A stretch of DNA of 28,185 nt, from contig NZ_CAXLMO010000115.1 in assembly GCF_964187635.1 (NCBI RefSeq), positions 1 to 28,185 of the forward strand. Direction: 5' to 3'. This DNA comes from Seribacter sulfatis (GTDB lineage: Bacteria > Verrucomicrobiota > Verrucomicrobiia > Opitutales > Seribacteraceae). The notes beneath the pieces were generated by a model that saw nothing but the letters and a program-made list of their open reading frames with translations, ran no database searches and was not told the DNA's origin. This document shows positions 21,994-28,185 of the stretch, piece by piece (within the stretch, counting starts at the first letter, position 1; the number at the start of each line of letters is the position of its first letter). A program made the translations under genes and the position numbers.

Positions 21994-23427
21994 TTACTTA
22001 CGGGCCAACACAAGAGGCTTCGTTTCATTAACATTATTCAGGGCAATGCCTTGGTCAAATGAGAAATTACTGATCTCCTTAATTGGATTTCCACGTCGTA
22101 TGGATTTGAGGTAGACAAAATTGGTCAGGCTTTGCGGATTGACCTGAAGATCAATTTTTGCTCCAGCTCCCGTCTGCACAGAAAAGGAACCGTTTTTCGG
22201 AGTCTTAATTTTCTGCACGAGGACCTGTTTGGGAAGGGTGTACCATGATCTTTCATCCGCCTGAGTCAATGCTTCTGCGGCAACCACCTTGGCGATCGCT
22301 GAAAAAATCATTACCGCAGCACTGTCCTGCTGTTGATCTTTGGTGGCCGCTTCAATGGCGACTTGTGATGCCACCGCAAGAGTGGTTTGGATCAGAGCCT
22401 TGGCAATTTGTCCCGGAAGCTTGGCCTTGAACTCGGCACTGACGACCGCGTCCATATCGACCAAGGTTTCCATTTGCGTGGACTCGGAACCTAATAATAT
22501 GGATGCACTTTCATCATAATCATTTCGGTATTGCAAGCGGGGTAGGGCAAAGGGAACATACAGCACTCCACCCGGTGGCGGACCGTTATAAAAGAGGAAG
22601 AGGGGGAGACGGAATTTTTCCTCCACCCGGTAGGGAGCACTCCCGCTTTCCATTAGAACATAAGTGGTGGATTCCGCTCCCGGACCCGCTTTTTTCTCAT
22701 CCCGGAGAAAACTTTTACCCGAGCCAAGCACATCGGTTAGGTTCTTCTTGGTCGTGCCAAAATCGAATTGCTCGCCACCGCGGTTGTTGAGAACGAGGCG
22801 AATGTAATCGCCCATCGGATTGTAAAAGTCCTGATAGGTTTTACTTAATTCCTCATCCACCAGATTGCCAATTTGAACGGTATCAGATTCCATAAAGTTT
22901 TTGTATTTCAGGTCTTTCTTCTCGATTGCGTCCTGTTCCGCTTCCATGACCATCTTCCGGCTAATCTCCTTGGCCTCCTGTCTTTTGAACTTCAACTCGG
23001 TGAAAGCGGATTGGGTAGCTGTATTGTCACCCCTTTCTAATGCTCGAAGGGCCCGATAAATCTCAAGCATGTTCCGGTCGTAAAAATGACCAACATATTC
23101 CCCGAGCCCTTTATTTTTTGCTTTAATCGCACCGCCAATAAATTTCTCGTCGGCAATCGACTTGGCATTTCCAATATGTATATCCGAAAGTTCATTCATT
23201 CGGTTGGCACGGGCTACAGAGGCCATTTCCAAATTCCAGAGTAATTCCTCATCGTGACCGGCCTTGATTGACTCACCTGCTTTCTCGAGGTGCACGAGGG
23301 CGGATCCCTCGTCTCCTATATCCCAGGAATTACGGAATTCCTGGGTGCTTTGCTGGTACGATGCACAGGAGCAGAAAAAGAGGACTGATTGAAGGATGAG
23401 TAGGCGAAAGATTGATTTCTTGTACAT
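21994..23427 (-). CDS. COG3014-like lipoprotein
   Basis: A 477-residue lipoprotein with signal LLILQSVLFFCSC and anchor Cys21. The first 200 residues are helical and look TPR-like (DEGSALVHLEKAGESI, EELLWNLEMASVARANR, LEIYRALRALERGDNTATQSAF). The second half has TYVLMESGSAPYRVEEKFRLPLFLF and YVPFALPRLQYRNDY, which I recognise, from memory of the family, as COG3014 features. A hydrophobic helical region is at about 340-385, then a beta-rich C-terminus (WYTLPKQVLVQKIKTP, NFVYLKSIRRGNP). Members are known near YcfL and LpoB homologues in gammaproteobacteria, but no function is established. It starts 21 bases after the upstream exported protein and is part of the five-gene operon. Confidence 0.7.
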   Translation of the reverse strand: MYKKSIFRLLILQSVLFFCSCASYQQSTQEFRNSWDIGDEGSALVHLEKAGESIKAGHDEELLWNLEMASVARANRMNELSDIHIGNAKSIADEKFIGGAIKAKNKGLGEYVGHFYDRNMLEIYRALRALERGDNTATQSAFTELKFKRQEAKEISRKMVMEAEQDAIEKKDLKYKNFMESDTVQIGNLVDEELSKTYQDFYNPMGDYIRLVLNNRGGEQFDFGTTKKNLTDVLGSGKSFLRDEKKAGPGAESTTYVLMESGSAPYRVEEKFRLPLFLFYNGPPPGGVLYVPFALPRLQYRNDYDESASILLGSESTQMETLVDMDAVVSAEFKAKLPGQIAKALIQTTLAVASQVAIEAATKDQQQDSAAVMIFSAIAKVVAAEALTQADERSWYTLPKQVLVQKIKTPKNGSFSVQTGAGAKIDLQVNPQSLTNFVYLKSIRRGNPIKEISNFSFDQGIALNNVNETKPLVLARK

Positions 23428-23448
23428 TTTAGGAAAAAAGAAAGTGAT

Positions 23449-24327
23449 TTAGTCAGCAAGTCTGGCAAGAGGAAGATTTTCTGGTTCGACATTAGTATCG
23501 ATTCCAAGATCCTCAATAATTTTACAGGTGGCCACATCGGCTTGTACATCGACCACCTCGATCTGTCCGATCTTGGTAAAGGTCGTACCGGACATCACTT
23601 TTTTGGTAATGGGATGGATGATTTTTTTTGCGATACCGACATCATAGAGCTGTCCCTTTTCAATCCCGTTTTGATAGCCTGACAAAATGGTGCATTGATT
23701 CCCGACTTTTTGATAAACATAAATTTTTTGTTCAAAATTGGCCGCAAAACTTTCCGCCATTTGCCGTGCTGAATCCTTGGCAAACTGTTCCACTTTTTTC
23801 ATCCGGTTCAAATCTCCGCCAGTCTGTTCGCCAAATAAATCCTCATCCCATTGACCATTGTATTCCGGCACCTCAAATGTTTTTTGGTCTTCCGGACGGT
23901 CGCGGTTAATGAGTTGCATACTGGCGGATACGAAAATATCGCGGTTTAATCGGGTGGAATCATCAAGCGGGTTGGTCATTTTGGTCTGCTTTTCAACAAA
24001 GGCAGTCACCCGGCAATTCAGGATGTATTTTGGTTTACGAATCATCTTTTTTTCAACCGCTTCAAAAATATCGGAATAACTTAATTCTGCATCCAAATTT
24101 GATTCACTGACAATACTGTCGAGTTCGACAACGGCATACTTCCCGGTTTGATTCAAATAAGTTACAAAATGGACAGGGAGTGCCTGAAGATAGGCATCGA
24201 GTGAAGGAGGGGCGAGTTTTTGAACCGCGGGAGTTGCTTCAATTTTCCGCAGAACGATTGGTTCCTTCTGAGCAAAAAGAAAGAATTGAGGAACAAGAAC
24301 GAGTAAGCAAAGGGAAAGAATTTTCAT
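23449..24327 (-). CDS. Exported protein with CsgG-like and FlgT C-terminal-like regions
   Basis: A 292-residue protein with a signal peptide (MKILSLCLLVLVPQFFLFAQ). The central part (PVHFVTYLNQTGKYAVVELDSI, KPKYILNCRVTAFVEKQTK, FVSASMQLINRDR) has the strand-helix pattern of CsgG/TolB-N-type periplasmic domains. The end (IEKGQLYDVGIAKKIIHPITKKVM, TKIGQIEVVDVQADVATCKII) resembles the FlgT C-terminal domain, often seen with CsgG-like proteins. Its ATG overlaps the stop of the preceding gene by one base (TAATG, 24329-24325 on the minus strand), so translation is coupled. Function unknown; a partner in an outer-membrane complex is likely. Confidence 0.65.
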   Translation of the reverse strand: MKILSLCLLVLVPQFFLFAQKEPIVLRKIEATPAVQKLAPPSLDAYLQALPVHFVTYLNQTGKYAVVELDSIVSESNLDAELSYSDIFEAVEKKMIRKPKYILNCRVTAFVEKQTKMTNPLDDSTRLNRDIFVSASMQLINRDRPEDQKTFEVPEYNGQWDEDLFGEQTGGDLNRMKKVEQFAKDSARQMAESFAANFEQKIYVYQKVGNQCTILSGYQNGIEKGQLYDVGIAKKIIHPITKKVMSGTTFTKIGQIEVVDVQADVATCKIIEDLGIDTNVEPENLPLARLAD

Positions 24328-25547
24328 TAGAAAAGAGATTTATTAAGATTAATTTCGGGGACTTCGAATTTAGAATTTTTTAAATATTCCATCATACCCT
24401 CGGCAATTTTTTGTTCGTTCTCTGTGAGGACCGCTCCCGCCTTGGCGTTTTCAAGGAAAAGTAATTGAGTACGCCATCTTTCATACTCCTCCGGGCTGGG
24501 TTGGATTGAAATAGAAATCTTCATACCCTCATGTGCATTGATCAACCTTTCCTCCGAGGTATGCCCAGCATGTCTAATCTTAAGGCGATGAATTCCCTTG
24601 GGGATTGATAAGCTCTGTGTCGCGGATGAATTCCCCAGTACGAGTCCGTCAATTTCAACCTCGGCACTAGTGGAAATAATATCGAATTCATTTCCCGATA
24701 AAATTAAATCACCTCTTTCATTTTTAATAAACTGGGGCATTTTCATTCCCTGAAGCTTGGCCTCGATCATTACCTTTACTCCCTCGCTACCCAAGTTTTG
24801 TGCTGCGATCGGATTATTGATTTCCTTCTGGCTTGCATTTTTGAATTGGCTCACTGACCGGGCTGCGAGCAGGTCCGATTGGAAGATATGTTTTGAAATT
24901 TCTGAAACGGCGTCGTCGATTAAATCGGAAAGGATAGAATCCTTCGCTAGCTTAACACTGACATTTCGTGTGATAGGAAATTTTTTCTCCAACCGAAAGC
25001 TCTTCCCTAAAAAAGAACCCCCATTTGAAACTGAGTGAATTCGGTAACTCGCCCGCAGCTGGTAAGTGGTCACCTTTCGATTTAATGTTGGGAGTTCAAC
25101 GCTACTTTCCTGCAAGTCATTTAAAGTGCCAATTACAAAGCAATCGGCACCCAGTATGGAAGATAGTTCCTTAATACTATTATTAGATAATGAGCTTAGT
25201 AAACCTGCCTGCTTGGACTGGCCTTGCAATTGAGAAAGTCCACGGGTGATCATTTCCGGTGAAATAATTTGAAAGCCAAAATCAGAAATTTCTGCGGTAA
25301 GCAGATCGGAAAAAGAATCTGCCTGATTGCTGTATTGATTACCCAGTCGATTTAAAACATAAATGGCTGCAGAGGTTGGCTTTGCCACGCTCGAAATAGA
25401 TTTTCCGACTTGCTGGCTTTTGTTAATGGTTGCTTGCGCTACAAGATTGGAGGGGTTTCCCAAACAACATGCACATGCCAGGAATAAAAAGCACAGGGAT
25501 TGAATTTTGTAGTGAATCATTGGTTGTAGGATAGATGGAAAAAGCAT
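24327..25547 (-). CDS. Exported CsgG-like protein with PEGA domain, first gene of the lipoprotein operon
   Basis: A 406-residue protein. An ATG at 25520 (MIHYKIQSLCFLFLACACC) is an equally good start and gives a normal signal peptide; no Shine-Dalgarno decides. Residues 55-240 (AAIYVLNRLGNQYSNQADSF, LTAEISDFGFQIISPEMI, LGADCFVIGTLNDLQ, YQLRASYRIHSVSNGG) have a CsgG/TolB-N-type pattern. Residues about 288-350 form a PEGA-like module (TSAEVEIDGLVLGNSSATQSLSI, KGIHRLKIRHAGH), common in surface proteins. It heads a five-gene operon down to 20946, with gaps of -1, 21, 41 and 29 bases. The 214 bases upstream show no clear promoter; a TTGAGC/TATGCT pair spaced by 15 overlaps the first ATG. Confidence 0.7.
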   Translation of the reverse strand: MLFPSILQPMIHYKIQSLCFLFLACACCLGNPSNLVAQATINKSQQVGKSISSVAKPTSAAIYVLNRLGNQYSNQADSFSDLLTAEISDFGFQIISPEMITRGLSQLQGQSKQAGLLSSLSNNSIKELSSILGADCFVIGTLNDLQESSVELPTLNRKVTTYQLRASYRIHSVSNGGSFLGKSFRLEKKFPITRNVSVKLAKDSILSDLIDDAVSEISKHIFQSDLLAARSVSQFKNASQKEINNPIAAQNLGSEGVKVMIEAKLQGMKMPQFIKNERGDLILSGNEFDIISTSAEVEIDGLVLGNSSATQSLSIPKGIHRLKIRHAGHTSEERLINAHEGMKISISIQPSPEEYERWRTQLLFLENAKAGAVLTENEQKIAEGMMEYLKNSKFEVPEINLNKSLF

Positions 25548-25761
25548 AATTTGATCAGATATGGCTCAAATGTAAACTTTTATTTCGAATTAATAGCTAT
25601 TCAGACTATATGAATTCAGTAAATAACTCAAAATCTTTAAACACCATACGATAGTGTAGAAGTTTTATTGAGAGGAAATTGATTCCATTATCTAATCTTG
25701 TCGCCGAATCTTGATGAGAATTATTCTTGAGCTTTTAAAAAAAGCAAATCATCTAACTTGC

Positions 25762-28185
25762 CTACTTCAATTTACCGGTATCGTAATCGTAAAAATAGGG
25801 TCTTCCGTCCTTCTTGGTTATGAAATAGAGCCAATTTGCGGAGGAGTGCAGGAAGAGATGTGGGTAAACGCCCTGTGCTGTCCAATGCCAACCCAGTTGT
25901 TCATTCCATAGCCAGAGGTCCCTGCTTTCTCCTGCATGCGAAAAAAGCCAACCCAGATCCACATGGTATAACCAACCGCCAGGGTAGGGGCGGAAGGAAC
26001 CAAACCAGGTAGATGTTCGCCAACCGCCGGCGATTTCGGGCAATTCATTCCACCAAGACCGTGGAGTAGAAGGGGATATCTTTTTAATTCCCCCCAAGGA
26101 CTCGCCCACATTATTACGCACATAGGCACGATAGTAAAAGGTCTGGCCATTCTGAGTTGTTTGATAATCTGCAAAGAATGGATCGGTTTGATTATGATCT
26201 ATTCCTGAAATCCGTTCAGAATTCAAAAATTGAAGGTTAGTCGAAACGAGGAATCCTTTTTCGCTTATGATTGATCCTCCGTCCGTGAGGATTTTTCCGT
26301 ACAACCTTGAAGTACCATTTTGTTCATTTCTAGAATCCAGGGTCCGCACAATTGCAAGGTATCCTTTACTGTGCAGAGTGGAATTCTGATCAATCAAAGG
26401 GGGTTGGGTGGCATTGTGGTCGCCAGTGGTATTATGGTCAATGATGGGCGTACTGGTTTGATTATTCTCGGAGGGAGGCGAGAGGTCATCAACGGTGTCG
26501 TTAACCAGGGAAAGGGTGAAGAATTCCCAAAACACGCCAACTTTGTTCTGCTTGGCTTTGACTCGTAGGTATAGGGTGGATGAATTATTCTCATAATCAA
26601 AGACTACCGCAGTGCGGAGTGTATTGTTGGCATCGATGGTAAATAGGTGATTATGGGAAATGTTTTCGTTGATATCGTTAAACTTGACTATGTGAGAGTC
26701 ATTGAGGTCAGGGTCGATCACAGTGAACTGCCCGACGACTGTACCGATTGGCTGGTTTTCCATGATTTTCAGACTACTTAAAGTGAGTCCCGTTGGGAGG
26801 GTATCCGCCACCGAATTCGCATCCCTTGGATCGGAACCGTAGGCAATCTCCTCGGCATCGGAGTAGCCGTCTCCGTCATCATCAGTATCATAAGCATCCT
26901 CGATTCCGTCACCATCAAGGTCTTCCAATACATTGAGGATTTGTACCGTGAAATTCTGCTTGATCCATGCGTCTTGCTGGTCGCGTACCTTTGCCTGTAT
27001 GGTCAGGGTGGAATTGGCTTCAAAGTCTAGAGTGGAGGCGGTGCGAAGGGTTCCGTTTGTATCCACGCTGAAGAAATGATTGTCATTGGAACCATCTACC
27101 AAAGAAAATGTTAAGGTGGTTGAAGGTTCTTCTTGTACTCGTTTTTCAATCTCGAGCCAACGATACCAGATTGAACCACTACTTTTTGAGATACCCTCTG
27201 GACCCTCGTCATTAATTACAAATTCAACGATTGAACTATTGCCGTCGGGAGTATCAGTGAAGGGGTAGTCAGAAGTGGGTTGAGCATCGTGGTAGTCAAG
27301 GAAATCGCCATTCCCACGATTATCATTTGCCTCGGTCACAGATATCTTGCCTGGACCAAAGTCGACTTCAAAGTAATCTCCTGTTCTCGTTTCCCCGTTT
27401 ACAACTTCGGTTCTACGTCCGCCTACATCTGAGCGATATTCACCAGTATCAAATATTCTTTTACCCCCCACATAAATTTGAAATCGATCTCGTGCAGTAA
27501 GTGGATCCCACCAAAGTTTAATTTTCGCAGATGAATTACCAATATCAATCGTTTCAGAAATACGAGAAGAGCTGCCCGCTGTTGGTGGAGGTAAGTCTAT
27601 CTTTTCAAATTTTGTGGTGGAGTCGAAATCCGGATCGTGCGCTGTTAACTGTCCAACCACGGTGCCTACCGGTTGGTTTTCGGCAACCTGAAGGGGAGCG
27701 GTTGTGTTCAAGTCAGCTGGTGCTTCATTGAGGTCGAGCAGACTGATTGAAAAATTGCCTTCCATTTTATAACCATGCTGGTCACTTACCCGTACCCGAA
27801 TTGAATAGCTGGAAGCATTATTTTCAAAATCAAATATGACTGCAGAAACGAGGGTACCGTTTGGATCGAGAGTAAAGAATGGATTACCGCCCGATCCATT
27901 ACCATCGGCAAGAGAGTAGGTGAGGGTGTTGTTGGCATCGGAATCGGTGGCATTAAATTCAGTGATGAAGGTACCGACGGGTTGGTTTTCCAAAATGCTT
28001 AGAACCGTGGTGGCATTAAGATCGGTGGGTGCCCGGTTACCCAGGGAATTGGCATCCTTGGGATTACTGCCAAAGGCGACCTCCTCGCCGTCGAGGTAGC
28101 CGTCCCCATCGGTGTCTTGCACCGTGGAATTAGTCTCATAATAAATTTCCGCTTTGTCCGCCAGTCCGTCCCCATCGGTATCGAC
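25762..28185 (-). CDS. Large surface protein with TSP3 repeats, cadherin-like repeats and Trp-rich C-terminus (5' end outside window)
   Basis: The frame is open through the window edge, so the N-terminus is missing; 807 residues are visible. A GTG at 28122 lies within thrombospondin type 3 repeats and is not the start. In visible numbering: TSP3 Ca-binding repeats 1-50 (DTDGDGL, DTDGDGYLDGEE); cadherin-like repeat 55-150; a second cadherin-like repeat from about 155 to 420, interrupted by an unknown module at 194-354; TSP3 about 420-455; a third cadherin-like repeat 465-565; an N/T/D-rich spacer; a fibronectin-like stretch 605-703; and a C-terminal Trp-rich domain 710-807 (GGWLYHVDLGWLF, LWLWNEQLGWHWT). 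This tail is typical, to my knowledge, of Opitutae surface proteins. It is likely secreted and calcium-bound, with adhesion or polymer binding as plausible roles. Confidence 0.88.
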   Translation of the reverse strand, partial: VDTDGDGLADKAEIYYETNSTVQDTDGDGYLDGEEVAFGSNPKDANSLGNRAPTDLNATTVLSILENQPVGTFITEFNATDSDANNTLTYSLADGNGSGGNPFFTLDPNGTLVSAVIFDFENNASSYSIRVRVSDQHGYKMEGNFSISLLDLNEAPADLNTTAPLQVAENQPVGTVVGQLTAHDPDFDSTTKFEKIDLPPPTAGSSSRISETIDIGNSSAKIKLWWDPLTARDRFQIYVGGKRIFDTGEYRSDVGGRRTEVVNGETRTGDYFEVDFGPGKISVTEANDNRGNGDFLDYHDAQPTSDYPFTDTPDGNSSIVEFVINDEGPEGISKSSGSIWYRWLEIEKRVQEEPSTTLTFSLVDGSNDNHFFSVDTNGTLRTASTLDFEANSTLTIQAKVRDQQDAWIKQNFTVQILNVLEDLDGDGIEDAYDTDDDGDGYSDAEEIAYGSDPRDANSVADTLPTGLTLSSLKIMENQPIGTVVGQFTVIDPDLNDSHIVKFNDINENISHNHLFTIDANNTLRTAVVFDYENNSSTLYLRVKAKQNKVGVFWEFFTLSLVNDTVDDLSPPSENNQTSTPIIDHNTTGDHNATQPPLIDQNSTLHSKGYLAIVRTLDSRNEQNGTSRLYGKILTDGGSIISEKGFLVSTNLQFLNSERISGIDHNQTDPFFADYQTTQNGQTFYYRAYVRNNVGESLGGIKKISPSTPRSWWNELPEIAGGWRTSTWFGSFRPYPGGWLYHVDLGWLFSHAGESRDLWLWNEQLGWHWTAQGVYPHLFLHSSANWLYFITKKDGRPYFYDYDTGKLK

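Noticed and set aside
20946..25547. A curli or flagellar gene cluster
   Set aside because: CsgG- and FlgT-like patterns are seen, but no csgA/B/E/F and no flagellar gene is present; the similarity is at fold level only.
28120..28122. GTG as start of the cadherin/TSP3 protein
   Set aside because: The same frame continues upstream to the window edge with more DxDGDG calcium-binding repeats, so this is an internal Val codon.

Overview
The window looks like a chromosomal segment of a member of the PVC superphylum, most likely a marine Verrucomicrobiota of the Opitutae/Puniceicoccales kind. That placement is an inference from gene content: a DUF1549/DUF1553 + DUF1501 + planctomycete-type cytochrome c gene set, secreted sulfatase, GYF_2 membrane protein, a cadherin/thrombospondin-3 surface protein with a Trp-rich 'WLYH..LGWLF' C-terminus, and LpxI (so a lipid A-type outer membrane). 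Most starts I inspected lack a Shine-Dalgarno sequence. I saw no tRNA, rRNA, CRISPR array, transposase or phage gene.

Layout. 1-3.3 kb (minus): leuS followed closely by lpxI, cut by the window edge. 3.4-7.6 kb (minus): a single-domain voltage-gated cation channel with a Ca-channel-like selectivity filter, an RhlE-type helicase, a low-molecular-weight phosphatase homologue without its catalytic Cys, and an exported VOC-fold protein. 7.7-9.1 kb (plus): sulfatase. 9.1-11.1 kb (minus): sufS and a ribbon-helix-helix/PAS fusion regulator. 11.2-16.7 kb (minus): a three-gene operon (DUF1549/DUF1553 with two inserted metal-binding-like Cys modules, DUF1501, and a protein with SHD1-like, two cytochrome c and LRR regions). 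17.0-17.8 kb (minus): GYF_2 membrane protein. 17.9-20.2 kb (plus): octaheme cytochrome lipoprotein with HEAT-like and TPR repeats. 20.3-20.6 kb (minus): orphan Phd/YefM-like protein. 20.9-25.5 kb (minus): a five-gene operon of exported proteins and lipoproteins ending in YcfL-like and LpoB-like genes. 25.8-28.2 kb (minus): C-terminal part of a large cadherin/TSP3 surface protein.

Most of the window encodes envelope or exported proteins. The two regions most worth following are the LpoB/YcfL-like operon, which may be a five-component envelope assembly, and the DUF1549/DUF1501/cytochrome operon with its duplicated Cys modules, which is followed directly by the RHH-PAS gene and a palindrome at that gene's promoter position. 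All functions are read from sequence motifs alone; no database search was possible.
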